DNA of 64,000 nt from Lucinisca nassula (lineage: Eukaryota > Mollusca > Bivalvia > Lucinida > Lucinidae). Positions 43,880 through 54,079 of the stretch are shown here, piece after piece (position 1 is the stretch's first letter; each line of letters begins with the position of its first letter). The translations under genes and the position numbers were made by a program. The stretch lies in NCBI GenBank assembly GCA_963580285.1, contig OY757011.1, positions 152,385,245-152,449,244 on the forward strand, in the 5' to 3' direction. Under the pieces are notes generated by a model, which was given only the letters and a program-made list of their open reading frames with translations, searched no databases and had not been told where the DNA came from.

Positions 43880-44001
43880 GGACTTTTTGCAAACAGTGTA
43901 GGCCCTGATCAGACGCCGACGACGCGTTCTGTGGTGTCTGATCTTGGCCCGCACTGTTTGCCAAGGTACCCGTTTTGGGGTTTCCAGTACGAAATGGGTT
44001 A
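43880..44001. repeat. partial family E element (hairpin and right end)
   Basis: The hairpin GCAAACAGTGTAGGCCCTG / GCCCGCACTGTTTGC is followed by a right end AAATGGGTTAA, as in the 29231 element. The left end is not identifiable. Confidence 0.5.
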
Positions 44002-44035
44002 AAAGCATCTACTAAGTACTTACTAAATGTTTTAT

Positions 44036-44253
44036 GCCCCCGTCCATCGGGGCTTGAAGAAATAAATTGGGCTGCATGATATGAAACCGACCGAACTTGA
44101 GTACTGGTAAACCACCTTGGTCTAAAGCTGCCCTCTAAAAGGTGGTGCGAGTTGGACCGCTCCTTAAACCCTTGTGATTTCTTTGGTCGATAGGGCGTGA
44201 GAAGTCATTTCATCTCAATTTCGGGTAAAAAGTCCCCCAAAAAAGCGTATACC
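44036..44253 (+). mobile_element. SINE family S, left part (interrupted)
   Basis: The S head (CCCCCGTCCATCGGGGCTTG) and body run to AAAAGTCCCCCAAAA. The copy is then split by a TRIM-like element and resumes at 44661 (GAAGCAACGTCTCC) to 44712 (GGGGACGTAAC). Confidence 0.8.
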
Positions 44254-44660
44254 GGGTCGTCCACAAAGTCAAGCAACGCAATCTCCGTTGCTTAACTTCG
44301 CGAATAAGCCAACCACTCTACCTGCGTCGCTAAAAGAGTCGGCTCCTACAACAAAGCTGTAGAAGTGGTATTTATCCATAACCGTTACATTTCTCTCCTC
44401 ATCTCTTGACCTCACAAGGCGACACCTGAGTGTGGAGTCTTTGCAACAACCCAGCGGCACTGTTTCTATCCCAACCCTGCCACCAATGTAGCGTGTACCC
44501 GGTCGTTCACGTAGTCAAGCAACGCGTTCACCCATCTAGGTACCAATCGCGTTCTCTGTTGCTTAACTTCGCGAATAAGCCAACCACTCTACCTGTGACG
44601 CTAAAAGAGCCGGCTCCTACAGCAAGGCTGTAGAAGTGGTATTCATCCATAACCATTACA
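44254..44660 (-). mobile_element. TRIM-like miniature LTR retrotransposon
   Basis: Two direct repeats (44254-44389 and 44487-44660, the latter starting TGTAGCG and ending ATTACA on the plus strand) flank a 97-bp interior. Read on the minus strand, the interior begins TTGGTGGCAGGGTTGGGAT after the LTR and ends with the purine run AGAGATGAGGAGAGAAA before the next LTR. That is the primer-site to polypurine-tract layout of an LTR element. It has no coding capacity. The left repeat lacks its outer TGTA and about 26 internal bases. Confidence 0.65.
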
Positions 44661-44712
44661 GAAGCAACGTCTCCGCAATGACCTAAATATAGTGTTGACG
44701 GGGACGTAACTC
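44661..44712 (+). mobile_element. SINE family S, right part (interrupted)
   Basis: This continues S after the TRIM-like insertion, ending GTGTTGACGGGGACGTAAC. 44713-45480 shows no gene. Confidence 0.75.
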
Positions 44713-45489
44713 GCCATTACAAACTAAAGTATGCTTTTGTCAGAGATAGACGGCTTCATAGCCTCCTACAGCACGAGGCCAAGGAGAATGAAAGACATTG
44801 GACATGCATTCACATCATTTATTGACTGTTTAGCCGGGGACATATATCTCAGAGACCCTCTAGACATACTTTTTAATTAGCCATCGATTCTAAAGGATAA
44901 AAATACTTCTATATCAAAGAATAATGTTTGCTTGCTTAGATTCATTGTGTTGTCGCATATTAAAGTGGGGACAAGTTGTTGCAATTAACGGAGATAACTC
45001 TCAGTACCCAATAAATAGCAATTATCGCAGAAGTCATAACAATAGTAAACCAATTGTACCTTTAGGGTAGAAAAAGGATAAATGTTGTTATAAAATACTG
45101 TGGAAAGGTCTTGAATATATTATTAGCTTGATAAAGAAATAATGGGAACAATGCACCAAAAAACATATCTTTTTGACAACACATACATTTTACTATATGA
45201 AATCCTATTTTCCCTAAATTAAGTGTCAAAGGACAGAAACTATATTAAGCATTACAGCTTGCATTATAGAATTTATAAAAGAATAAATAGAATGTTTGAT
45301 ATAAAGAGATATTCGTATCAGTTTGTTTACCAGAATACATAAGGTCGGACAAAAAATTATTATCTATATATAGATTGATTCGTAAATTCGCATGCTCCTG
45401 TCCTAACAAATTCTATGTATAAAATAGAGATTTAATTGTTGGACTACTTTGGTTTGTGCCATATTGTTTCATAAAATGGTGGCACACAA

Positions 45490-45602
45490 GCCTCCTTACC
45501 ACGCTAAGCAGACTTTCGGATGAGTCTTTAAACCGAGGTCCCGTCTCCGTATGACCTTAGCTGTTGGTGGGACGTAAAACTCTAACAGTCACTCTGCCAC
45601 GC
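45490..45602 (+). repeat. SINE tail fragment, family T5
   Basis: The segment contains CCGAGGTCCCGTCTCCGTAT and the tail GACCTTAGCTGTTGGTGGGA + CGTAAAACTC shared with 4089-4122. It is a probable SINE remnant. Confidence 0.45.
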
Positions 45603-46030
45603 TAAAGGGGCTCTTACACTGTCACGACTTTGACCACGATTGTCCACGACTGTCCACGATCAATTGGGACCATGAAAATTGTGGCAAATCGGGGCATACA
45701 CGGTTCCGATTTCACTACCCTACGAATACTCACGACATTGCTACGACACTTCTACGAACAATCACGACTACTGTACGATAATGGAGTCGATTTACAACGA
45801 TCCTCCACGATCGACCACGATGTCTTACGATCCTCTAGGATTCTTCTACGACTGCACCACGATTTCTTCAAGATATCAGACGATCATACACGATTTCTCA
45901 CGATCCCTGCAAGACTGCTCTACGACCAAGGCACGATGATCAAAGACAGTACGATCATGGAGGATTCGATACGATTTACTCACGATTAACCAAGACTTCT
46001 CCCGATTCGTCAGGATTTATTACGATCTGG

Positions 46031-46040
46031 GTATATAAAA
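46031..46040 (+). promoter_or_regulatory. TATA box inside the Harbinger-type element
   Basis: TATATAAAAG lies 64 bases upstream of the ATG at 46104, at a plausible distance for a transposase promoter. It ends the motif-rich left arm. Confidence 0.55.
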
Positions 46041-46103
46041 GTGTTCATCAAATGCATAGTGTCATTCAATTTCAACCATTTCTGTAGAGAGCATCTGACG
46101 AAA

Positions 46104-46241
46104 ATGTTTTTGAAGCCAGGTCAAAGGCTTCTGTATCTTCAAAATTTAGTTCAGCTCGAACAAGACATGATCGAAAATGACATTGCAATGGCTGAACAAC
46201 TGGAGGTGCAGAGGAACAGGAGGGACAGGAGGAGGAGTTAG
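46104..46241 (+). CDS. 45-residue Arg-rich peptide, possible Harbinger protein N-terminal remnant
   Basis: The frame reads MFLKPGQRLLYLQNLVQLEQ, continues with acidic and Glu/Gln-rich residues, and ends NRRDRRRS-stop. An acidic helical start followed by an Arg-rich run resembles the N-termini of PIF/Harbinger transposases, but nothing of the catalytic domain follows. It may be a leftover first segment after internal deletion, or chance. An in-frame extension upstream to 46041 would cover the promoter region and is less likely to be translated. Confidence 0.4.
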   Translation: MFLKPGQRLLYLQNLVQLEQDMIENDIAMAEQLEVQRNRRDRRRS

Positions 46242-46794
46242 TGACAGTTGACCTTAGTTACTTGGGTAATTATATGTACAAAGTCACGTGGAGAAAGTAG
46301 TGCGTTCGACGTAGCGTCGGGATAAATCGTGCTAGCGTCGTCATCAATCGTAGTGCATTCCTGGTGAATCTAGCATTGTCGTGAGCAGTCGTCATGATAT
46401 CGTAGTAGATCGTACGGCAGTCGCAACGGAATCGTAGAGGTGTCATAGATGATCTTGTCACGTCGTAGCACAATCGTGGTAGAATTCAGTCACGATTATT
46501 CACGATTGGCCACGATTACCACGACGACGGCTCACGACTGAGCTACGATTTCTCTACGACCGCTCTACAATTTGAAAAATGATGCCGACTCGTCACGAAT
46601 GTTTTGAACATGTCCAAAACAGTCGTGGTCACTCCCGAACTATCACGATCAACCACGATTCCTCAAGATCTCTGCCGACTTCTCTACGACGTTGTTCACG
46701 ATTTACCACGATTTAAAAAATCGTGGTGAGTCGTGGCAAAAAAACGTGACAGTGTAAGAGCCCCTTAAGGTAAAAGCCCTTAATGAGGTAAAAT

Positions 46795-47110
46795 AGAAGC
46801 GAAGGTAATGACCGGGAATCGATACAATTAACCCACAGCTCCCGTCAGAGACACCAAAGGGAAAGAAGCACAAACATGAAATAACTAGACCCTAATGGAA
46901 ACAGCAATAGCGGAAAGCCAAAAGGACAGTCACTTTCAAAACAAAGAATATAAGCGATACACATACGCAAAGACAAACCATAACAATAACATCGACACAA
47001 GAACCGCCTTGGAACGGTCAGTGAAACTAATTCCACTGTGGTGGTGGTGAGGGGTCTTAAATCGATCTTTCGATTTTACGCGGCCGCAATTCTCGCCCTT
47101 ACTTCCGTCG
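46795..47110 (-). repeat. dispersed repeat R5
   Basis: The minus-strand copy includes CTTGGAACGGTC and the CGCGGCCGCAATTCTCGCCC edge. Downstream to about 47440 is unrecognised sequence without a convincing gene. Confidence 0.75.
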
Positions 47111-47544
47111 CGATTTAGACAAATACTTCGTTCAGTCCGCATTAAGGCCTCCTTTCCCATCAGTGCAACATCTCGGAGAACACAAAATCAAACAACCACA
47201 GAGACGAAACAACGGTGAGGACTCGACACCAAGAAACCACTGAAATGCTGGAGAAAAAGAAAGCCAATAGTTAGACACCGATGGGCCCGACCAGAGATTC
47301 AGCATCAGGTACCAACTAACACCACATACAATTAAATTCTCTCTAATTCTCAATAAGCCTTTACGCTGGAACCGTCATAGAAGCTGAGGCCTGACTCACC
47401 GGCGTGCTATTTAAGAGGGAAGCAAAGTTGTCAACCGTGATTGGGTTAACTATCATGCATGCAGTCTGTCGTATAACATTTATGTCTTTTTATATCGAAG
47501 AATGATTTTACAAAAAAAGGTGCTGAAGTCATTGCAATTATATA

Positions 47545-48837
47545 CGAGGGTAGGCTGAAAAGTTCTGAGCCTGACCAAGATCCAATGGTTTGCCCATGCT
47601 GAAAGTGCCTTATTTTACAACATAGTCTCCCTTCCTGTCCAAACACTTCCTCCAGCGATGCTGGAGTCCTTGGATCCCAGTGGTATAGAAGGCTCATCTT
47701 GGTCCCTGAAAAACTCCTCCACAGCAGCTACCACCTCCTCGTCTGACCGATAATGCTGCCCACCAGAGTGCTTTTTCATGTTTGGAAACAGGAAATAATC
47801 TGATGGAGCTAGATCAGGTGAATACGGAGGGTGATCGACAAGTGTGAAGCCACAGTCATGAACAGCAGCCATTGCGACAACCGATTAATGAGCAGGTGCA
47901 TTGTCCTGATGGAACAAGACCCCTTTTGTCAATTTTCCGGGTCGTTTACCCTTAATTGCTTTTCGCAATTGTTTTAGCAGATCTGCATAATACACCCCAT
48001 TAATTGTTCTGCCCTTTTGAAGGTAATCTATGAATATTATACCCTTGGCATCCCAGAACACTGATGCCATCACCTTCCCTGCAGAGGAGACGACCTTTGC
48101 CTGCTTTGGAGGGGGTGAGCCAGGGTGCTTCCATTACATGGATTGTCTTTTGCTCTCTGGCTCAAAGTGATGAACAAAAAAATCATCCTGAGTGACAAAA
48201 CGGTCAAGAAAACCATCTTGGTCTGCTTCAAAAATAGCCAAGTTGGCTTGTGACAGGTTCAGTCTGGTCAACTTTTGGTCAGGCGTCAAAAGCCGTGGCA
48301 CCCATCTGGCGGAAACCTTCAACATTCCTAATTCACTGTGTAGAATGTTTTTACTCGTTCACGGGAGATGCCAACAGTGTTAGCTTACTGATTCACAGTT
48401 ATAAGCCTGCCATCCATCACGGCCCTGGGCACTTGGCTGATGGTTTCCTCGGTTGTTGCCGTTGTGGGTCGTCCACAGCGGTCATCATCTTCAAGGCTGT
48501 CCTTGCCCATCTTAAAATTTGCTGCCCACCTTTTCACGGTTGCATACGAAGGAGCATCATCCCCTAATGTAGCAACCATATCGGCATGAACGTCCTTAGG
48601 ACCTAACCCCTTTTTATATAGGTACTTGATGACACCACGGTGCCAGATTTTGTCCATTTTCTCAAAAACGTGCTAGTATCAATTTTCAAAGTCTAGAATT
48701 TCTATGTTATTGCAGGTAAACTTGAACTCATTTGAGTCAAATCAAGTAATAAAGGTTTGGATTTAATGAATACAAAATTTCATGGCTGTTCGATGCCTGC
48801 TTCTTGGTCAGGCTCAGAACTTTTCAGCTTACCCTCG
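47545..48837 (-). mobile_element. mariner transposon, nearly full length
   Basis: The element is 1293 bp with 32-bp inverted ends differing at one base (CGAGGGTAGGCTGAAAAGTT against CGAGGGTAAGCTGAAAAGTT) and TA on both sides (47543-47544, 48838-48839). A transposase fills the middle on the minus strand. Confidence 0.93.
47615..48657 (-). pseudogene. mariner transposase, frameshift and two nonsense codons
   Basis: The protein would start at 48657 (MDKIWHRGVIKYLYKKG). A helix-turn-helix DNA-binding half (SYATVKRWAANFK, DDRCGRP) is followed by a TAA and one-base shift near 48385-48350. The frame resumes at 48325 with the WVPRLLTPDQ motif and the first catalytic Asp in FVTQDDFFVHHFEPESKRQS. A stop follows SM near 48132. 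Then VFWDAKGIIFIDYL, HQDNAPAH (second Asp) and a TAA at 47885. The last part has HPPYSPDLAPSDYFLFP with the third Asp, giving the DD34D pattern of mariner. The 3' part ends near 47615. It is inactive. Confidence 0.9.
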
Positions 48838-49384
48838 TATTTTCATCTAGAACGCCTCTAAGTTTGTCATCACTGTTAGTTTGACATTTAGTGCATCTCG
48901 TCAAGTCCGTACTTTTGTGCCTCTTTTTATTTGGCAACAGTTTTAACGAACTACCAAAGATGTTGGAAGAGCCGACCATTACTTAATTCTTTGTAGTTTC
49001 ACATATGCAGAAAATTACAAACACTTAAAGTAAGGCCAGTAATTCTGGGCGGGCTACGACTCGTTATGTTAACAATCAGCAATGAGACAGAGACATTGTA
49101 ACAAATTTTGATTTGCCTTTTCGGAAAAACATTTGCATGTAAGGAAATGGTGACCAGAACATCGTACATTCAATCATGTGCTGACTCGTTTGTAGAATGA
49201 ACAATCTTAAAAAGAAAAGAAATCCGATATAGGAAAACACGCCCACAATATAGGCCAGAAATATTTGGTTAAATTACCAAAATAGACAAGACGACCAACT
49301 TACAAAGTACAGTATTTGCATGTCGTATGCACAGTCGAGTGTGACAAAACGACAAACTACATTGGGTATTTACAGTTTAATGGC

Positions 49385-49600
49385 TTTCCTAGACTTGCAT
49401 ATATCGCTTATATCTTTGTTTTGGATAGCCAATTGTCCATTTTGTGGGAAAAAGACTGTCCTTTTGTCTTCTCGTTATTGGCGTTTCCATTAGGATCTTT
49501 CATGTTTGTGTTTCTCTTCTTTTGGTGTCTCTGAAGGGAGCTGTGGTTTAATTGTATCGATTTCTGATCATTGCACTCACTTCTATTTTGCAGAATCTAC
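49385..49600 (+). repeat. dispersed repeat R5
   Basis: The plus-strand copy has ATTTTGTGGGAAAAAGACTG and TTTTGGTGTCTCTGAAGGGA. 48840-49384 and 49601-49865 show no gene. Confidence 0.7.
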
Positions 49601-49865
49601 CTCGCTTCACTTTAAATAGTACTAATTTTGTTTCAAACTTAATGCTATAGCATAGATTTAATCGATACTTTCAATTTTTGGACTGTTACTGTACTGCATT
49701 ATATTTAGTCGTAGCGCTGTATTTATGACAATGTTAATACACTGTTTATTTACCGGGGTGTTTATTCCGTACACCTGTGGCATTTATATTCATGCTACCC
49801 GCGGCACTGTAACCAATAAGGCTTTCATTCAATTTCTATACGAATTAAATAAAAAATAGATTTTT

Positions 49866-50003
49866 TTTTTGGTTTTGGTTTTACGGCCCTTTCAAGATTA
49901 TTTCACTCATATCGAGCCGATCGTTAATCAGAGGTGGGCGAAAACCGGAGTACCCAGAGAAAAACCACCTGACCTTCCGTTGCAGAACTTGGCGTCTCGC
50001 ATA
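49866..50003 (-). mobile_element. tRNA-headed SINE, family T2, head lost
   Basis: The minus strand reads from the body (GCAACGGAAGGTCAGGTGG) to the tail GAAATAATCTTGAAAGGGCC followed by GTAAAACC. It joins directly to an R5 copy at 50005, where the tRNA head should be. Confidence 0.75.
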
Positions 50004-50004
50004 A

Positions 50005-50185
50005 AAATAGAAGTGGAGGCAATGATCAGGAATCGATACAATTAATCCACAGCTCCCATCAGAGACACCAAAGGGAAAGAAACACAAACATGAAACAACA
50101 GACCCAAATGGAAACACCAATAGCGGAAAGCCAAAAGGACAGTTACTTTCCCACAAAATGGCCAATAGGCTATCCAAAACGCAAA
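50005..50185 (-). repeat. dispersed repeat R5, fragment
   Basis: The minus-strand fragment has CCTATTGGCCATTTTGTGGG and TTTCCCTTTGGTGTCTCTGA. 50186-50769 is AT-rich without a gene. Confidence 0.7.
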
Positions 50186-50769
50186 AATGATTTTTTGAAA
50201 TAATGGGAGTATGCTTACTAAATTGCAATTTTTAAAAGAATTACTCAACCTATTCGCACCATGTTTCTACTGCCAATCACAGACATATAGACAATTTATA
50301 CGACAGCAAAAAATTCATTTAAATCAGATGGTTTTGTCCCCTGAGAAAAAAACAATGTGTATTTTTTTACCATTTGAGTGTTCATTTTCAGACATTATTT
50401 AAAAGAACATGGTTTGATATTAAATGGCATAAACTGCAGTGAACATTGGCTCAATGTCTTCCAATTTACGGGACATGGGCAAATTGTATAGGATTTCCTA
50501 AAGTTTTGAAAAAAACGTTGTTATGTTTTGAACATTTTTTTTTACGTAATTCGGGTGGTTAGCAAAAGGATCCGTTTTGTAGACCTTGTCTCCACTTACA
50601 AATGTGACAACACCCAGAATGGGGAAGTTTAGAATTTGATCTATCCTTTTCAGGTAAGTTTATCCTTTCGAACCGCCGACTAATTAAATTTTCGAAAATG
50701 TCCCCGGCTAGTTGTCAGTTGTTTTGAACTGCAATAACTGAGCTGCAACGAAGCGCAACACATATAGCA

Positions 50770-51312
50770 CATCATGTGAACAAGTCCGTGAAATGAAACC
50801 CCCTTACAGCCCACTTTGTACAGAGAGAAATGGGGTATACGGGGGGGGGGGTAAACATTATCTTTCTTATTTTCATTCCAAGACATAGGTTGTGTGTACT
50901 CGTTAGAATCGCCTCAATGAGGCGGTTCTAACGAGCACCCACAACCTATGTTTGCGGTTTAAATAAGAACAATATAATGGGTTGTCATCTGAAAAGTAGC
51001 CATTTTGGAGATGTGAAAAAATGCCATTACGATAACTCACCCGTGCGACATAAAGCATTTTTCACATCTCCAAAATGGCTGCTTTTCTGATGAAAATGCT
51101 TGATATTTTTGTTATAAATTTGCAAAACATAGGTTGAGGGTGCTCGTTCTAACAAGTACCCACAACCTATGTCTTGGAGCGAAAATAAGAAAAATAATGA
51201 ATACCCCCGTAAACCCCAGTTTTCTCTATTTAAAGTGGGGTTTAGGGGGGGTCTTCATTGCACGGACATGTTTACATGATGCACTGTGTCGCACGGATGT
51301 GTTAGCGTAATG
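50770..51312. mobile_element. family B MITE containing a second family B MITE
   Basis: The outer copy starts CATCATGTGAACAAGTCCG and ends GTTAGCGTAATG. Its hairpin is at 50884-50950. It is split at 51024/51282 by an inverted copy of the same family. The words on both sides (GTGAAAAAATG / CACTGTGTCGCACGG) join to the sequence seen uninterrupted in 36580-36600. Confidence 0.82.
51025..51281. mobile_element. family B MITE (inner, inverted)
   Basis: The copy runs from CATTACGATAACTC to GTTTACATGATG. Its hairpin (51125-51172) has lost the CGCCTC/GAGGCG apex and is shorter than in other copies. Only a single C (51024, 51282) could be a target duplication. Confidence 0.82.
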
Positions 51313-51420
51313 CGGTATTATTAATTGACTATCCTGTATTGTTCGGAGGTCACCAGTATTAACACTGCGGTCAAAAATCAATAATCATGTTTTTAATTGT
51401 GTCAATTAATATAATTGTCA

Positions 51421-51513
51421 TTAATCAAGTAATTTCGTATTGGCCCAAAGGCCTCGGACCAATGCAACAGTCCTCGGACCTGTAAAAGGGCCAATACGAA
51501 ATTACTTGATTAA
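51421..51513. repeat. perfect fold-back with 26-bp arms
   Basis: Arms at 51421-51446 and 51488-51513 are exact inverted repeats (inner end GTATTGGCCC / GGGCCAATAC) around a 41-base loop. It is likely a small MITE; the surroundings are AT-rich. Confidence 0.8.
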
Positions 51514-51589
51514 TAATATTATAATATTTTTCTGCTCAATTAATACTTTTAAGGTCATGTTAAGTTTGAGATAAATCTAACCACACCCT

Positions 51590-51770
51590 TTCTTTTCTAG
51601 AAAGATTTCTTGGTCTTTTTAAGCGACTAACGAGTACCATACACATTCTTTTGTCAGTGAGTAACAACTGTTCTTCTTGAATCAGCTGAAGGGAGAGAAT
51701 AACCACATATCGAGGAATCTCCACAACCGAATGTTGTCGGTCCCGATGGGGATCGAACATAAAATAGGCG
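51590..51770 (-). mobile_element. SINE family V1 fragment
   Basis: On the minus strand it carries a box B-like GTTCGATCCCC, then TTGTGGAGATTCCTCG, CTCCCTTCAGCTGATTCAAG and the core TTAGTCGCTTAAAAAG. The tail is altered. Confidence 0.6.
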
Positions 51771-51924
51771 TGTTTTTTTTTTGTTTTTTTTTCAGAAATT
51801 CTGAAGGTTCAGCGAATTGAACTATGTCATGATATATCATCTGACCCGAAAACCCCGACAGGCGACAACAATTTCTCAACACATATTAACTCGTATCCTG
51901 TTGTTCACAATAACCCCAATCTTT

Positions 51925-52085
51925 CGAAACAGCGTAGATCCAGATCAGATGGCTTCTGATCAGGATCTACACTATTTGGCATTAAGTTTATGGCTTTGTA
52001 AGATTAAATTACATCAAGTAATCTGATTGGTTCAAAGTCAGAAATGGGTGTGGCTGAATTGAATATTCAGCAGGATAAGGGATAA
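51925..52085 (-). mobile_element. family D MITE, partial
   Basis: The hairpin core (GTAGATCCAGATCAGATGG) lies at 51930-51975. It is followed by TAATCTGATTGGTTCAAAGT and the end AATATTCAGCAGGATAAGGG. The opposite end is missing. Confidence 0.7.
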
Positions 52086-52233
52086 TGTGAAATTTTGTTC
52101 CTATTATTATACGTCATGTGAATATTAACTAAGTTGTAAGTTTCATCAGCTCGGCATCAGCTATCCATATGTAAATTGAATTCGTTTGAATTTGTTACCA
52201 TTCCAGTCCAAAATTTCAAAGAAGATAGCATTT

Positions 52234-52513
52234 CATTACGATAACACACCCGTGCGACATAGTGCATTTTTTCACACCACCAAAATGGCTACTAATCTGG
52301 TGAAAATCCGTGATATTTTTCTTATAAATGGTCAAAACATAGGTTGTGGGAGCTCGTTAAAACCGCCTCAATGAGGCGGTTCTAACGAGTACCCACAACC
52401 TATGTCTTGGAACAGAAATAAGAAAAATAATGTTTACCCCCTTAAACCCCAGTTTTCCCTATATAAAGTGGGGTTTAGAGGGGTCTTTATTTCACGGACT
52501 TGTTCACGTGATG
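52234..52513. mobile_element. palindrome-centred MITE, family B (complete)
   Basis: CATTACGATAACACACCCG at the left and ACTTGTTCACGTGATG at the right, flanked by TT on both sides. The hairpin at 52337-52405 has one mispair. The right half includes AACCCCAGTTTTC and AAAGTGGGGTTTA, a second small inverted pair. Confidence 0.83.
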
Positions 52514-52633
52514 TTACGGAGAGAGTTCAAGAGGATGCGGGAATTCTGCGGCGGGAACCTGCGAGTGCCGGTTCGACAAGGGCAGTCTACGGGCCGACTT
52601 CAAGGAAAGAGATGAGAAACTCGAAGATGCTTA

Positions 52634-52803
52634 TTCACCATATTTGCATTATTTGCTGGCTCCCAGCTTGCACGTTGTCAATATTGGAAAAACAGGTAAC
52701 CAGACCCCTCTGACCTTTGAAGGTCAGGGGTGTTTGGTTACCTGTTTTTCCAACACTGATAACCTTCAGACTAGGAACCAGCAGATAATGCAAATATGGT
52801 GAA
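52634..52803. repeat. fold-back MITE with nested inverted repeats
   Basis: Outer arms ATTCACCATATTTGCATTAT and its partner at 52778-52803 enclose inner arms (TTGGAAAAACAGGTAACCAG / GGTTACCTGTTTTTCCAA) and an apex CTGACCTTTGAAGGTCAG. Almost the whole 170 bp can fold as one stem. Confidence 0.8.
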
Positions 52804-53109
52804 TAGGCAAGAACAATGTACAACGTATAAATTTCATTCCATTTTTTTTCCTCACACTTCTCCATACATTATGTAATTGTAAAGAAATCTCATCACATTT
52901 GTAAATACTCATTTATAGTTTGTCGATGTTATGTATTATGTTTTAACTAGAGGGCCTCGTGGAAGATTGGTAGTTGTACCAAACGAGCAACCTCTTTAAA
53001 TAAAGAAATTACTTACTTACTTACACCCGGATGATCGAACAACGTCCTGACGTCGCTTTTATCAACGTGTCGGGAAACGACATATCGACCTCCACCGGGT
53101 TGTAGCAAT

Positions 53110-53394
53110 GGTTGGTTGATTCGAGGTTTAACGTCCCCGTCAATACTGTAAAGGTCATTTTGGAGACGTTGCTTCCAATTTTGTGCATTGAGATGAAATG
53201 ACATCTCAAGCCCTGTCGCCCAATGAAACCAATAGGGTTTATTAGCATGGACGGTCCGCCTCGCACCACGGTTCCTGGACAGGCTTAGATCCTCTAAGCG
53301 GTTTACCAGTACCAGTGTGCGGGCCGGATTCAGCTCTGCGTGGAAGCATCATGCAGACCATATATTTCTTCAAGCCCCTATGGGCGGGGGCCGT
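53110..53394 (-). mobile_element. SINE family S with 13-bp target-site duplication
   Basis: The full-length minus-strand copy is flanked by GGGTTGTAGCAAT at 53097-53109 and 53395-53407. The head is GGCCCCCGCCCATAGGGG on the minus strand. Confidence 0.88.
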
Positions 53395-53570
53395 GGGTTG
53401 TAGCAATAACCAACGATCTTCGAGATGATATTAATTGCAGAAATTTTGACGAGAGGCGCTATTTCTCAGAGTCCAGACCAGCAGCTTGATAAGGCAGCGT
53501 TTGATCGAAAGCGACAGAATATAGCCTCTTAGCCAAACAATTTACCCTTGACCCAACTTTGCCCGTCAGA

Positions 53571-53849
53571 CATTACGAAAACACGCCTATACAAATACAT
53601 TATAAAATTTACCTGTGAAAAACGGAACTTTTAAGATGAAAAATTGTGATCTTTTTCTTATTTCTGCTTAAAATATAGATTGTGGGCACTCGTTAGAACC
53701 GCCTCATCGAGGCGGTTCTAACGAGTACCCACAATTATATTTGTAGAGCAGAAATAAGAAAAATAAGGTGTACTCCTGTAAAACCCAGTTTTACTATATA
53801 AAAGTGGGGTTCAAGGGGGTGAAAGTTATATAGGCGTGTTTTCGTGATG
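53571..53849. mobile_element. palindrome-centred MITE, family C
   Basis: CATTACGAAAACACGCCTAT and inverted CATCACGAAAACACGCCTAT form 20-bp ends with one difference. The hairpin is at 53676-53734. It matches 29410-29689. A half hairpin from another copy lies at 53888-53965. Confidence 0.83.
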
Positions 53850-54079
53850 TGCTGAGGGCCGTTTTGGAAATTGACGGTTATGATCAGTTCCTGATTGTTG
53901 CTCAGATTGTGGGTCCACGTTAGAACCGCCTCAATGTTTTGAGCATAAATAAGGAAAATAGCATTGAACCAGCACACGTGATTATGGTACTCAGCATGCA
54001 TGCGAACAGTGAAGACTCAGTCGCGACCTTAGCCTTCGCTGGTCGCACAATGTACTATAGATCTAGACCAAGAATTAAA

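Larger units (their letters stand above)
45606..46765 (+). mobile_element. PIF/Harbinger-type element, deletion derivative with phased motif arms
   Basis: Inverted ends AGGGGCTCTTACACTGTCAC (45606 on) and, inverted at the right edge, AGGGGCTCTTACACTGTCAC are flanked by TAA on both sides (45603-45605, 46766-46768), the PIF/Harbinger signature. Both arms consist largely of ACGA motifs (CACGATT, TACGAC) every 10-12 bp. 46300-46480 carries the inverse TCGT. The middle holds a TATA box and a 45-codon frame. No DDE nuclease domain remains. Confidence 0.82.

Noticed and set aside
44269..44633. Open frames on both strands in the TRIM-like region
   Set aside because: They lie across the LTR-like direct repeats and interior and show no domain; the layout is better explained by a non-coding element.
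45630..45989. 119-codon open frame in the Harbinger-type element
   Set aside because: It comes from the ACGA/CACGAT motif array, overlaps another open frame of the same origin, and has no domain.
48192..48567. Plus-strand open frames over the mariner
   Set aside because: They are antisense shadows of the transposase remnant.
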